Below are positions 24,402 through 34,356 of a DNA stretch of 64,000 nucleotides, piece by piece; positions within the stretch are counted from its first letter, which is position 1; every line of letters begins with the position of its first letter. The translations under genes and the position numbers were made by a program. The stretch is from RYN-230 sp963782185 (GTDB lineage Bacteria > Actinomycetota > Actinomycetes > Streptosporangiales > Streptosporangiaceae): contig CAWAJB010000003.1 in the NCBI GenBank assembly GCA_963782185.1, positions 186,001 through 250,000 on the forward strand. Direction: 5' to 3'. The notes beneath the pieces are model-generated. The model was not told the DNA's origin, did no database searches, and worked only from the letters and a program-made list of their open reading frames with translations.

Positions 24402-25248
24402 TGCCAGCCCCGAGCCCCACGACGACGCCGCGGGCTGGGCCCTTGGCGCCCTGGACCCCGACGACGCCGCGGCCTTCGAGACCCATCTCCACGACTGCAC
24501 CGAGTGCCAGACCGCCGTCGCCGAGTTCGCATCGATGACCCGGGCGCTCAAATCCCCGGCTCCGTCAGTCGAGCCACCGCCCGACCTCGGGGCCAGAACG
24601 CTCGCCGCGGTGCAACATGCAGTGCTGACCGCCGGGCAGGCCGAGCAATCCACGCCCGCCGCGGCCACCGTCATGACGGCCGTACCCACCAAGGAAGCCC
24701 CGACTGCCGCCACCGTGGCCCAGGCCGTCGCCGAAGCCAAACAACCCACCCCGGATCCTGAGCCGTCGAGAATGTCAAAGTGGTGGCACTGGCACTGGAA
24801 CTTTCCCGTCTTCTCACTAGCGACTGTGTGTGGCGCCGCCGCGGCCGCGGTCGTTGCCGTCGTCGTCAGTGTTGGTAGTGCCGCTCCAGCCCTGGCGGGA
24901 ACGACGATTCCGCTGAGTGCCACCACAAGCACTAGCGCCTTGCATCCCTCGCCCTCAGGGCGCGCCGTTGCCCGCAAGGCCGCCGGCGGTTTTCAGATTC
25001 ACCTCACCGTGAAGAACCTCCCGCCACTAAAGACGGGCCAGTTCTACGAGTGCTGGTATACAACTCGCACCGCCGGGCCAGGGCCCAAGCCCTTGATCAC
25101 CGCCGGTACCTTTACGGCAAGAACCGGGACCTTCACCATGTGGAGCGCGGCCGACCCCAAACGCGTCAAGGTCATGGAGATCACCGTTCAGACGGCGGCC
25201 AATCCAGGCGTGCCCGGGACTCCCCTGCTCCGAGGCGTAGCGAAGTAA
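24391..25248 (+). CDS. RskA-like anti-sigma factor
   Basis: 285 residues from ATG 24391, overlapping the sigma gene by 11 bases. The N-terminus has a zinc-associated anti-sigma motif with HLHDCTECQTAV (His, Cys, Cys ligands at about 33-40) after WALGALDPDDAAAFE. One membrane helix lies at about 145-168 (LATVCGAAAAAVVAVVVSV). The extracytoplasmic part contains the RskA domain strands FQIHLTVKNLPPL and FYECWYTTR, FTMWSAADPKRVKVMEITVQ. It would hold the sigma factor at the membrane until proteolysis releases it. A long Ala/Pro/Thr-rich linker precedes the helix. Confidence 0.85.
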   Translation: MPPDASPEPHDDAAGWALGALDPDDAAAFETHLHDCTECQTAVAEFASMTRALKSPAPSVEPPPDLGARTLAAVQHAVLTAGQAEQSTPAAATVMTAVPTKEAPTAATVAQAVAEAKQPTPDPEPSRMSKWWHWHWNFPVFSLATVCGAAAAAVVAVVVSVGSAAPALAGTTIPLSATTSTSALHPSPSGRAVARKAAGGFQIHLTVKNLPPLKTGQFYECWYTTRTAGPGPKPLITAGTFTARTGTFTMWSAADPKRVKVMEITVQTAANPGVPGTPLLRGVAK

Positions 25249-25462
25249 GTCGGTCGAGCTGTGGGGAGATTCCCGGCTGAGCGTCCGGACCCGCCCCTCC
25301 AGCGTCAAGGGCGCTATCGCGTCTCTATCGAGATGGCCTACGGCCACCCCTGACTCCGGAGCCTCTGCAAACCCTCGCGACAGTTAAGGGGCAGGCGCAC
25401 AGGCCTGCCACGGCCAAACGCCGGGAATCTCCAGGGCGGCCGAGCACGAGAGGCGGGTGCCG

Positions 25463-25900
25463 ATGGACACGACTACCGAGGCGATGCGATCGCGGCGCGT
25501 GCTGGTGACCGGCAGCCGGAATTGGACCGACGCCGACGCCGTGCGGGCCGCACTTGAACGCCACTACTCCCTGGCGCCGTGCTGGTCTCGGGAGCGTGTC
25601 CGACTGGCGCCGACGCCATCGCCGAACGCATCTGGCGCGAGCTCGGCGGTCAGGCCGCGCGCCATCCGGCTGACTGGCGTCGGCTTGGTCAACGGGCCGG
25701 GCTCGTTCGCAACCAGGCGATGGTGAACCTCGGCGCCGCAGTGTGCCTGGCCTTCATCCTCGACGCCAGCCCGGGTGCGTTCGGCTGCGCCGAGCTCGCC
25801 GCCGCCGCCGGGATCCCGGTCGAGGCCACGAGGCGACAAGCCGCTGACCGAGCTCGGCCGACGCCGAACAGCCGTGCGCATTCCTCGCCCAGCACATCGG
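25463..25900 (+). pseudogene. YspA cpYpsA-type SLOG protein, frameshifted
   Basis: ATG 25463 starts a frame with RRVLVTGSRNWTDADAVRAA, the nucleotide-binding start of the SLOG (DUF2493) fold. Near 25577 two bases are lost or one gained, and the match goes on in another frame as VLVSGACPTGADAIAERIW, HPADWRRLGQRAGLVRNQ and CLAFILDASPGAFGCAELA. The motifs SGxxxGAD and RN are the ligand-binding residues. SLOG proteins bind nucleotide-derived signals and many are encoded on phages and ICEs. As read the product would be a stub. Confidence 0.65.
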
Positions 25901-26139
25901 CCGGCCGATCAAGAGCCAACCGAATGCGATCTTCCGATCGCCCTCGCCTTCAACCACTGCCCACTATCTGAGTCGCCTCGGTTACCCAAGCCTTCTCAAG
26001 AGCCAGTGACCTCGACACCGGCCGAACCTCTCACACCTGACACTGGGCGCCCTGGCGGCCGCACAACACATCATCATCCCGGTCAGCGCCACGGTCTGGA
26101 GCACGACAGGTCTGCGGAAGTTCATCCGCTGGATGACGA

Positions 26140-26429
26140 GAACCGCGAAGACGAGGTCATAGGCGCCCAGCTGCTCGGCCTGTTGGCCACGATGGTCATG
26201 GCTCGCACCCGATCGGCCGCGACGTCGTCGAGGAGATGCGCCGGAGTCCCTTCCCGTACTTCGAATCAACGATCCCAAGCGTGTCGGCGCCGGGGAAGCC
26301 GTCATGGACCGCGCCGTGGCAGGGGAGCCCGGCGTCGATCCGCAGTTCAGTCGTGCTTACCTGGCCTTCGCCGAGGAAGTCGCCACACGAGTTGCCGTTG
26401 CGGCCAAGAGGGGAGCTCACCGTGCCTGA
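26140..26429 (+). pseudogene. ParA-like partition ATPase, C-terminal remnant
   Basis: Pieces in different frames line up as LLGLLATMV, GRDVVEEMRRSPFPYFESTI, PKRVGAGEAVMD and SRAYLAFAEEVATRVAVAAK, ending at TGA 26427-26429. This resembles the last third of a ParA-family ATPase of plasmids and integrative elements. No P-loop is found upstream, and at least two frame changes occur. The identification rests on short matches. Confidence 0.4.
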
Positions 26430-26707
26430 GTCCCGCAGCGGATTCTCCGGCCGGCCTGGCTGCCTTCGAGCGGCAGGCAAAACGGCGCTGACCAGCTGTG
26501 GCAGTGTGGCATTGCCACACTGCCAGCCTTCGAGATGAGTCGCAGAGATGCTCTACCCCCACCGCCGGCCCTTGGAGTCGGTGGGCTGCTCGCGGCATTG
26601 AACCGATTTGATAGTGGTCGTCGTACCTCGATCGAAGCCCCGCAAGGGGGCTGGCGAAGGGGCGCAGCCCAAGCGCCTCCCGTCCGGCGCATCGAAGGGT
26701 CGCTGCC

Positions 26708-27259
26708 ATGTCCGACCAGCCGTGTGGCGACGAGACGAGCCGTGTCAGCGAGGATCTTGCCTCTTCCTATGAAGACCTGCCGGAGAAGACGGAGGCCCAG
26801 AGCATGGTGGACTACTGCGAGGTTCACATGGAGGACACAAAGCGTGAAGCGAAGCAACTCATTGTCGTCGACGGGCCCGGCTTTCATAAAGAGCTCGGCG
26901 CGTGCGACAAGCACGCCCAGCCACTAAATCAGGCGAAACCCAACCTCGAAGCCTTCAGAGAGAATGCGAACCCGGCCAGGGCGGCGGCGGTCGAAAGAGC
27001 CATACAAGACCCCAGGCTTACGGTCAGAGTCGTCCCCAACACCAGGACGCCCGAGCTCGGCAGGAGCTTGAGTATCCAGACGCCGAGGGATCAACCAGTG
27101 CCCTCGAAGCCAGATCGCACGTTCGACTCAGTGCCTTCGCCGACAAAAGAGCCTCGCACCATAACGCCTCCACCACCGGCAACGAAAGAGGCTCGCACCA
27201 TAACGCCTCCACCGCCGCCGACCCGCCGACTGCAGCCAGGTCGGCCCGGCCGGCGATAA
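26708..27259 (+). CDS. Hypothetical protein with CxxH pairs and Pro-rich repeat tail
   Basis: 183 residues from ATG 26708. The N-terminal part has two CxxH pairs, VDYCEVHMED and GACDKHAQPL, about 30 residues apart with a hydrophobic strand between, suggesting a small zinc ribbon like those of actinobacterial Lsr2-type or ICE-encoded proteins. The C-terminal third is Pro/Thr-rich and has a 39-bp tandem repeat giving ATKEARTITPPPP-like units. The 3' end runs into the broken end of the BTAD/solute-binding gene on the other strand, so the tail may be partly artificial. No good ribosome-binding site is seen. Function unknown. Confidence 0.4.
   Translation: MSDQPCGDETSRVSEDLASSYEDLPEKTEAQSMVDYCEVHMEDTKREAKQLIVVDGPGFHKELGACDKHAQPLNQAKPNLEAFRENANPARAAAVERAIQDPRLTVRVVPNTRTPELGRSLSIQTPRDQPVPSKPDRTFDSVPSPTKEPRTITPPPPATKEARTITPPPPPTRRLQPGRPGRR
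27146..27222 (+). repeat. 39-bp direct repeat in a Pro-rich tail
   Basis: AAAGAGCCTCGCACCATAAC begins at 27146 and, with one change, again at 27185. The second copy is almost complete. The period is a multiple of three, so the repeat keeps frame in the hypothetical protein. Confidence 0.8.
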
Positions 27260-29842
27260 CCTCTGACTCCTGCTTGCTCTGGCTGGCCACTTGGTCGTAG
27301 TGGATGACAGACGGGTAGCCGGCTGGCTGGGCGGCGTATGACCATTGCCTGAAGTACGGGTTCCGGGCCAGGGTGAAGAATACGCCCGGCCGGTATTGCG
27401 AGATCTTGTATGGGCCGGTGCCGGGCAGGAACGGCGCGTAGTGGATGACGTGGTCCGGGGCGCCGGGTGGGGCCGGGGCGGCGAGGATCAGCGCGAGTTT
27501 GTAGAAGAAGTCGGGGTCGGCGTGGCCTAGGTGGAAGGTGACCGTCCGGGCCGCGTTGTTGGTGATGATCCCGGCGGACAGGTCGCATCGCTGCGGGTGC
27601 TGGTGGCACATTTGCCCGCCGAGGATGCCCTCGTAGTAGCCGGGATTGGCGCCAAAGCTGAGCTGGCGCTGGATGCCGCGGCGGAAGTCCGACGCCCGCA
27701 CGGGCGTGCCGTTGGAGTAGCGGATGCCGCGACGGAGCGTGAACGTGTACGTTGTGCCGCCGCTGGCCGGGCGGGGCAGCGTCAGTGCCAGGTCGGGGAT
27801 CAGCGTGTAACTGGCCGCGCCACCAGATCGGCGCAGGGTGACCAGGCCGTCGTAGACGGTAGCGAGCGCAGGAATCCATGTTGGGTCATATGCTCGCACC
27901 GGGTCAACCCCAGGCAGGTCTTCGCTCACTACGGTCAAGGTGCCGCCGCGGTGGCTGGCCGCTGTGAAGGCCCGCGCTGCGGCCCACATGCCGGATGGGG
28001 TGGCCACAAGGCCTTGCGGTGAGCTGCCGACGAAGACGGTTCTCGTCACCTTGCCGGCCCGCGGGTCGATGCGGTCGAGCGTCGCATTGAACTCATCGCT
28101 GACCCATATGGCGTTGTTGGCCGCGATGATGGTGCTCGGTCCGTCACCGACGCCGATGGTGGCGGTGACCCTGTCGGTCGCCGGGTCGATCTTCATGACG
28201 GTGAGATCCAGCGAATTGGCGACCCACACGGCTCCGGGGGTGATCGCGATACCCGCAGGCCCAGAACCGACGGACACTGGGCCGCTCGGCTGGCCGGTGG
28301 CCGGGTCGATGCGGGTAACGGTGCCGTCTTCAGCATTCGCCACCCAGACGGCGTCCGGCCCGACCGCGATGGCGTCTGGCCGCCCGCCAACCTGGACCGT
28401 TTTCGTCACCGTGCCGGTCGCCGGGTCGATCTGGTCCACGGTGTCGTCGCCCTCGTTGGCTACCCACACGCCACTTGGCCCGCTGGCGATGGCGACAGGA
28501 ACGTTGCCGACCAAGATGTTCTGCACCACAGTATTGGACGCGGCGTTGATCCGGGACACGGATCCGGCGCCACTGTTGGCTACCCACAGGTTCTCGGCGG
28601 TGACAGCCACGGCGCTGGGCGCGGAGCCGACCGGGATCTGGTCAACCACGGCATGGGTGGCCGGGTTGATCCGGGACACCGTGCCGTCGGTGCTGTCCAC
28701 GGCCCAGACGGAGCCGTCGCCGTAGGCCAGGTCGGCCGGGCTGCCCACGTTTACCGCGGCACCGACCCGTCCCCCGGCCGGGTCAATTAGGCCCACACTA
28801 TTGGCGGGCAGGCCCCCTCGCCCGCCCGCCCACGGCCGGGCCACCGCGACGATGGCCGCGGTGGCGGCGACCGCGAGCGCCAGGCCAGCCACCAGCAGGC
28901 GGCGGGCGCGCCACTGTCGCCGGCCCAGCAGGCGGCTGACCCTTTGCTGGCCTCGGGCCACGGCATTCCGGGGCCGGGGAAGCCACTGGAAGGCCGGCCT
29001 CGGCGCGGTGATCTTCGGCCGGGCCCCTGGCGGCTATCGCTCCAGTCGAGCGCGGAGTCCTGCGCCAGAACGGATGCATGCAGGCGCCGCAACGGCTCCC
29101 CGGGATCGATGCCGAGCTCACCGGCGAGCAGATCGCGGGCACGCCGGTAGGCGGCGAGCGCCTCAGCCTGCCGGCCGCAGCGATACAGCGCCAGCATGAG
29201 CTGGCGCTGCAGCCGCTTCCGCAGCGGATGGTCGGCGGCCAGCCGCTCCAGCTCGGCGGTGAGCGTGTCGTGCCGGCCAAGCGCCAGGTCAGCATCGATC
29301 CGCGCTTCCAGTGCGGCGAGCCGGAGCTCCTCCAGGCGGGCCGCCTCGGGCCGGGTGAACGCGTAGTCGGCCAGGTCGGCCAGCACGCCGCTGCGCCACA
29401 GATCCAGCGCCTGGCGTAATCTGCCGGCGGCTTCGGCGTACCGGCCGGCGTCCAGCGCGGCCCGCCCAGCCGTGAACCCGTCCTGGAACCGGGCCGCATC
29501 CAGGTGCTCACGGTCTGCCCGCAGCAGGTAACCGGGGCCCCTGGTCACCAGGAGCTCTCCCGCTACGCCCCTGGCCCGGTCCGGCTCGAGCGCCCGGCGC
29601 AGGTGAAACACATACGTCTGCAAGGTCGTGGCCCACCCCTCGGGTGGGTGCCCGCCCCAGACCTCTTCGGCCAGCCGGTCCATCGAGACGACCCGGTTGG
29701 ACTCCAGCAGCAGTAAGGCCAGCACCGCCCGCTGCCGCGGGCCGCCCAGCGGCAGCATGCACCCGGACCTGCAGACCTCCAGCGGCCCGAGAATGCCGAA
29801 CTCCGCAGGCCCCATCACCCCAGCCACCGCGTCAGCAGCCAT
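27245..29842 (-). pseudogene. BTAD regulator fused to YVTN propeller and SBP_bac_5, broken
   Basis: Start ATG 29842 after a poly-G run; ATG 29815 is possible. The N-terminus is a SARP/BTAD regulator: FGILGPLEVCR, LEEVWGG-like AEEVWGGHPPEGW, TLQTYVFHLRRALEPDR (winged helix, residues 10-100), then the TPR-like BTAD region with ALYRCGRQAEALAAYRRARD. Near 29030 a frame change in a G-run leads to a membrane helix (LLVAGLALAVAATAAIVAVA), a beta propeller of about seven 42-residue units like VWVANEGDDTVDQIDPATGT, and a family-5 solute-binding domain (DLPGVDPVRAYDPTWIPA, DFRRGIQRQL, LPGTGPYKISQYRPG). Similarity stops near 27245, so the last 150-200 residues are missing. An intact protein would have an intracellular DNA-binding and an outside sensing domain. 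Confidence 0.75.
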
Positions 29843-30110
29843 CGTCCCCCCCCCCGCCCGGTTGTCTCCCCCAGCCGCCCGGGCCAGCGGCTTTCCCATT
29901 CCACCACCAGGCCTGCCGCAGGTCCACCGCTGTTCCAAGCCACCGTTCCAAGGCGATCCCAAGGCAATCCCACTCGCCCCGCGATGAGGTGACGGTGCAG
30001 CCGCACACCAGACAGCGACACCAGGCGAGGACAGCGACAGCCTGGCGCCTGAACGGCAGGCACCTGCGGCAGCTCTTCTCCTGATCCGCCACCGCCCACA
30101 GGAGGGCACC
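29843..30110. promoter_or_regulatory. Divergent promoter region
   Basis: 268 bases between the start of the BTAD fusion gene (minus) and a small exported protein (plus). No clear promoter boxes or operators could be assigned. A long C-run near 29850 is the reverse of the G-run before the BTAD start. Confidence 0.3.
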
Positions 30111-30389
30111 ATGAATCGCTTCCGCCGCATCTTCGCCGCTGTGGCCACACTGGCCGGGGCCGTGCTGGCCTTCGCCGCCGCGCCCGCCGCTTTCGCCGAA
30201 AATGTGCCGCCGCCCGGTGAAGGCAGCGGCATCGCACCCCCACCCCCAGTGCGTGTCATCGCCGAGGGCGGCATGCCCGGCTGGCAGATCACCCTGATCG
30301 CGCTGGCCGCCGCCCTGGTCGCCGCCGCCACGGCCGTGCTGCTGGACCACGCCCGGGCGGCACGCAAAATCCACGCCCCCGCCGCCTGA
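30111..30389 (+). CDS. Small exported membrane-anchored protein
   Basis: 92 residues from ATG 30111 with AGGAGG just upstream. A signal peptide (RRIFAAVATLAGAVLAFAAA, cleavage near AFA/EN) is followed by a Pro-rich stretch and a C-terminal membrane helix (ITLIALAAALVAAATAVLL) with a basic tail (HARAARK). The topology is a short outside segment tethered to the membrane. No family name known to me. It is divergent from the BTAD fusion gene, which could regulate it. Confidence 0.6.
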   Translation: MNRFRRIFAAVATLAGAVLAFAAAPAAFAENVPPPGEGSGIAPPPPVRVIAEGGMPGWQITLIALAAALVAAATAVLLDHARAARKIHAPAA

Positions 30390-30470
30390 ACCCGCCACCC
30401 ACGCCGGGGCGTAGTGTCCCGAAACGCCCCCGGCATTGACCTCACAATTCCCTTGTGAAAGGGGAGCAAG

Positions 30471-31586
30471 ATGAGACGGTTTTTGATGGCGCCACTCGCC
30501 GTCGCACTCGCCGGTTTCCTCGGTGTCGCTGGAGGCACCCAGGCCTCGGCCCGCCACCTGCCTGCCCGGCACCACGCCGCGGTGGTCTCGGTCTTCGCGA
30601 CAGGCCTGAACAATCCGCGCGGGCTGACGTTCGGCCCCCACGGGAACCTCTACGTCGCCGAGGGAGGTCTCGGCGGCTCCCATTCGACCGTTGGCCAGTG
30701 CCCCCAGGCACACGGCGCGACCGCCCCCTACACCGGAAGCAGCCATAGCCGGGTGCGCGGCGGGCGGATCGCGAAGATCAGCCCGGCCGGCGTGGTCACG
30801 ACAGTAGTGAATGCGCTGCCCTCGAGCCAGACCACCCCGGCCAGCGGGAGCCTGGTCAGCGGCGTTTCGAGTGTGGCCTTCATCGGCCATCAGCTCTACG
30901 CGCTGCTGTCCGGTGCGGGCTGTTCACATGGCGTGCCCAAGATCCCGAACGGCGTCATCAAGGTCGGCCGGCATGGCACGTGGAGGCTGATCGCGAACCT
31001 GAGCGCGTTCCAGAAGGCGCATCCCGTCGCCCACCCGGACCCGGAGGACTTCACGCCGGACGGCACCTGGTACAGCATGATCGCCATCGGCGGGGCCCTG
31101 TACCCGATGGACTCCAACCACGGCGAACTCGACCGGGTCACGCCGTCCGGTCAGGTTAGCCGCGTGATCGACATTTCGGCGAGCCAGGGGCACGTGGTTC
31201 CCACCGCGCTCGTGCACTGCGGTGCCACCTACATCGCGAACCTGGGCGTGTTCGATGCCACCGACCGTGCGGGCGACGAACATGTATGGCGGCTCACTGG
31301 TCACGGCACGCTCAAGGTCCGCGCGACCGGGGTGGAGAAAGTCCTCGGGCTCGCCTTCCGCCACGGCAAGCTGTACACACTCGAGATGAGCACGACCGCA
31401 GGTGCCCCGGCCCCGGGGACCGGAGCGATCGTGCGTGTCAGGCCACACGGAGCCCCGCAGACGGTCGTCTCGGGCCTGACGTTGCCGACCGGCATGACCG
31501 TCGGGCCTGATGGAGCGTTCTACGTCTCCAACCAGGGCTTCGGTTTCGGCGCCGGGCAAGGCCAGATCCTCCGCATCCAACCCTGA
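30471..31586 (+). CDS. ScyD/ScyE-family secreted propeller protein
   Basis: 371 residues from ATG 30471 with AAAGGGGAG upstream. An N-terminal signal peptide (LAVALAGFLGVAGGTQASA) precedes a beta-propeller with NHL-like blades: FATGLNNPRGLTFGPHGNLY, GVSSVAFIGHQLYALL, LGLAFRHGKLYTLE and LTLPTGMTVGPDGAFYVSNQ. These are characteristic of the ScyD/ScyE family, named for scytonemin gene clusters in cyanobacteria, but widespread in actinomycetes as secreted proteins of unknown role. No scytonemin genes are near. A strong terminator hairpin follows at once. Confidence 0.8.
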   Translation: MRRFLMAPLAVALAGFLGVAGGTQASARHLPARHHAAVVSVFATGLNNPRGLTFGPHGNLYVAEGGLGGSHSTVGQCPQAHGATAPYTGSSHSRVRGGRIAKISPAGVVTTVVNALPSSQTTPASGSLVSGVSSVAFIGHQLYALLSGAGCSHGVPKIPNGVIKVGRHGTWRLIANLSAFQKAHPVAHPDPEDFTPDGTWYSMIAIGGALYPMDSNHGELDRVTPSGQVSRVIDISASQGHVVPTALVHCGATYIANLGVFDATDRAGDEHVWRLTGHGTLKVRATGVEKVLGLAFRHGKLYTLEMSTTAGAPAPGTGAIVRVRPHGAPQTVVSGLTLPTGMTVGPDGAFYVSNQGFGFGAGQGQILRIQP

Positions 31587-31593
31587 CCGTCAT

Positions 31594-31632
31594 GACGACC
31601 CCGGGCCAGCCCCAGGCCGGCCCGGGGTCGTG
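31594..31632 (+). terminator. Intrinsic-type terminator hairpin
   Basis: ACGACCCCGGGCC (31595-31607) pairs perfectly with GGCCCGGGGTCGT (31619-31631), a 13-bp stem with an 11-base loop, starting 9 bases after the stop of the propeller gene. There is no U-run, as is common in high-GC actinomycetes. Confidence 0.8.
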
Positions 31633-32165
31633 CGCACCTAAGGCACAGTTGAGGTGCCGTTCGCGTCCGGCGGCGACTCCGGAGCCTGAGCCCGACCCCA
31701 CGCACGGCTGATCGCATCGACAGCGGGCAGCAGGGATCCCGGCCGCCGACCGTCAGACAATCCCAGCCGCGAGAGCGCGTTCCGAAGACATGCGAAGACA
31801 CACCTCGGTTGGCTATCGGTCGGCCGGCCCGCATAATCATGCATCGACGCCACGCACGATGAATGTCCGCACATGGCTCCCTTCTATGACGGGTGTTGTC
31901 AAGGGGTATGGCCCCGGCGCTGTTGAGGGTATGGCGGCGCTGGTCGGCGTCAACGTCGTTCGTCCGGGGCGCTCCACGTTGACACCTCGGGCGCGCCGCC
32001 GGGTAGCAGCGGCTGCGGGGTCATGGCCTTGGGGGCATGCCCCAGGCCCGGCGGGGACCGCCACGATCCGCGGCAGCGGCGATGAGGTAACCACGGCGGA
32101 TTTCAGGCGGTCTGGCGGCACGCCGGGTGCCGGCCCTGGACAGCGCACCACGGTGGGCACCGATA
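31633..32165. other. Intergenic stretch without recognisable gene
   Basis: More than 500 bases with open frames on both strands but no family features. The promoter of the HIT gene should lie at its right end. I see no RNA gene. Confidence 0.4.
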
Positions 32166-32621
32166 ATGAGAGCCGTGCCTGCTGACGAATCACCGCGAGC
32201 GACGTGCGTCTTCTGCCAGATCGTGGACGGCCGGGAACCGGCCAGCGTGGTCTACTTTGATGCCGGGGTCATCGCCTTCATGGACCTGCGCCCGGTCAAT
32301 GCCGGCCACCTGCTGGTCGTGCCACGGGCCCACGCGGCACGCCTGGCCGACCTGGACGAGCGGCTCGGCGCGGCGATGTTCGCCGTGGGGCAGCGGCTGG
32401 CGGGAGCCATCCGGCGCTCAGGCCTGCCGTGCGAGGGAGTCAACCTCTTCGTCCCCGACGGCGAGGCCGCCGGGCAGGAAGTCATGCATATCCACCTGCA
32501 CGTGCTGCCGAGGACACCGGGCGACGGGTTCCGGATCGAGCGCGGGTCAGCAATAACCGGCCGGGCCGAGCTTGACCAGGCAGCTGCCCGTGTCCGGGGC
32601 GGCCTGGACCGGGCAGGCTGA
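32166..32621 (+). CDS. HIT family hydrolase
   Basis: 151 residues from ATG 32166. The N-terminal CVFCQIVDGREPASVVYFD contains the CxxC of a Hint-type member; the fold continues FMDLRPVNAGHLLVVPRAH. The catalytic histidine triad is EVMHIHLHVLPR (HxHxHxx). The protein should be a nucleotidyl hydrolase acting on AMP-lysine or dinucleoside polyphosphates. It is a single gene with no close neighbours. No strong ribosome-binding site is seen, so GTG 32175 is an alternative start. Confidence 0.85.
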   Translation: MRAVPADESPRATCVFCQIVDGREPASVVYFDAGVIAFMDLRPVNAGHLLVVPRAHAARLADLDERLGAAMFAVGQRLAGAIRRSGLPCEGVNLFVPDGEAAGQEVMHIHLHVLPRTPGDGFRIERGSAITGRAELDQAAARVRGGLDRAG

Positions 32622-33236
32622 CTGGGTGCAGGCCGCGCGCCGCCAGCGGATCCCGATTCCGCCCGCAGCGAAGCAGCGCGGCGCCGGTACCGCGGCCACT
32701 ACTTGCCTCACTTAAGGCGTATCGCTCACCGCAACCGGCGCACATGCCGCGACGAGGCACGCGGCCAGGGCACCGGCGGTGCACGCGAGGATCCCATCCA
32801 GCAGGCCAGCCTGGCAGCCGAGGGCGCCACTGCCGGCGCGACCGCAGGGAGCTCGCGTCGGCTGAGCCGATCGCAGGGAGCCACCAACTCACCGACGGCA
32901 GCGCACACTCCTGCCGTTATCTGGAGTCCGACATGATCGGGCGGCTCAGCGAAGTGTTCCCGGACGGGGAGACCGTCGCTGGCTAGCAAGGCCGACGCCG
33001 CCCCGGCCCGCGGTGGGCGATGACGTCCTGGGGCGGAGCTGGCACGCACGGGATGAGACTCCAGACCCTCGCGGCCCGTGCGCTAGGGCTCGACCTTTGT
33101 GGGCACCCGTGGACAGTCGCCATCGGTGCCGGATAACCCGGCGAGGCCGCGATCGGCCGGCTGAGGTCCGGGGATCCCGTCCCCAGGTTCGCAAGGCCCG
33201 CAGCCTGGCCGCACCCAAGGGGGAGAACAAAGGGTT
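32622..33236. other. Long stretch without recognisable gene
   Basis: About 600 bases with no family match on either strand. A plus-strand frame ends CRYLESDMIGRLSEVFPDGE before a stop near 32985 and looks protein-like, but the upstream part does not. Confidence 0.35.
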
Positions 33237-33465
33237 ATGAATATCTGTAACGAGGCGCTGACCGCCGAGCAGGCCCTCCCTGACGCGAAATTCGTGTTCG
33301 ATAGGCCTGGAGCAGTGCTCGTCGTGACGACCCCCAGAACGACTTCCTGAGCCCCGACGGTGCCGGATGGCCGGTCTTCGGCCGAAGCGTCACCGAGAAC
33401 AACACAGTCGCGCATCTCGCGAGCCTCTTCGAAGCAGCGAACGGCCGTGACGGACCAGGGTCCGG
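33237..33465 (+). pseudogene. Isochorismatase-like cysteine hydrolase fragment
   Basis: ATG 33237 follows AAGGGGGAG. The frame starts MNICNEALTAEQALPDAKFV; near 33325 one base is lost and the match continues DPQNDFLSPDGAGWPVFGRS with NNTVAHLASLFEAA. DPQNDF carries the first catalytic Asp of the family. The Lys and Cys of the triad would lie downstream but are missing, because the sequence becomes unrelated near 33465. Confidence 0.6.
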
Positions 33466-33559
33466 CCAGGGTGGTCCACAGGCGCGATCGCATGGCCCAG
33501 GGGCAACCGTGGATGGGAGCTCAACATGAGCCCGCGCTCCGATATGCAGGAGGTTCCCT

Positions 33560-34312
33560 GTGAATGCCACAGATAAGCAAACTGGCGTCAAGCCGACGAT
33601 CGTGCTGGTGCATGGCGCCTTCGCCGATGCGTCCAGCTGGAACGGCGTCATCGAGCGGCTACAACAGCAGGGCTATACCGTCATCGCCACGGCCAACTCG
33701 CTGCGCGGCCTGGCCGCCGATTCGGCCTACACCGCCAGCCTGCTCAACCAGATCGACGGGCCGGTACTGCTGGCCGCGCATTCCTACGGCGGCGCGGTGA
33801 TCACCAACGCCGCGACCAGCGCCCCGAACGTCGTCGGCCTGGTCTTCGTAGCCGCCTTCGCCACCGATGACGGCGAAAACCTGAACGATGTCGAGAGCGG
33901 CTCCAAGGACAGCATCCTGGGCACGGCCCTGGTGCAGTACCAGTATCCGGCCGGACCGGACGGGGAGACTGCCGTTGAGCTCGCGGTCAACCCCGCACTG
34001 TTCCGCGAGGCCTTCGCAGCCGACCTGCCTGCGGAGACCACCGCCCTGATGGCCGCCACCCAGCGCCCCACCGCCGCGACGGCGTTCAGCGAAGCGTCCG
34101 GGCCGCCGGCCTGGAAGAAGCTGCCGTGCTGGACGGTATTCGCCACCGGCGACAAGGCCGCCGGCGCCGACGTCATCCGGTCTGAGGCTCAGCGGGCGGG
34201 GGCCGACATCACCGAGGTCGAGGGCTCGCACGTGATCATGATCTCCCAGCCGCAGGCGGTCATCGACGTCATCCTGACCGCGGCCCGGGCCGTCGCCGGC
34301 TCACACCGGTAG
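33560..34312 (+). CDS. Alpha/beta hydrolase
   Basis: 250 residues from GTG 33560, which has AGGAGG 7 bases upstream. The fold begins PTIVLVHGAFADASSWNGVI (oxyanion loop), the nucleophile elbow is AAHSYGG, the acid is probably in FATGDKAAGAD and the His in EGSHVIMISQPQ. This subgroup (MenH/EstB-like, as in salicylate esterase-type proteins of bacteria) is common and often linked to small ester hydrolysis. Another hydrolase gene follows after 44 bases on the same strand, so the two may be an operon. Confidence 0.85.
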   Translation: MNATDKQTGVKPTIVLVHGAFADASSWNGVIERLQQQGYTVIATANSLRGLAADSAYTASLLNQIDGPVLLAAHSYGGAVITNAATSAPNVVGLVFVAAFATDDGENLNDVESGSKDSILGTALVQYQYPAGPDGETAVELAVNPALFREAFAADLPAETTALMAATQRPTAATAFSEASGPPAWKKLPCWTVFATGDKAAGADVIRSEAQRAGADITEVEGSHVIMISQPQAVIDVILTAARAVAGSHR

Positions 34313-34356
34313 ACGACGATGAACACGGCACCCAAGATGAGCATGAAGCAGTCGAT

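Noticed and set aside
28787..30613. Extension of the BTAD protein by about 250 residues upstream of 29842.
   Set aside because: The extra sequence lies antisense to the small exported protein gene and has no similarity to regulators; the BTAD family starts at FGILGPLEV.
31837..32193. Minus-strand frame ending HVRTFIVRGVDA as a gene.
   Set aside because: Composition is plausible but there is no family, ribosome-binding site or conserved block I can name.
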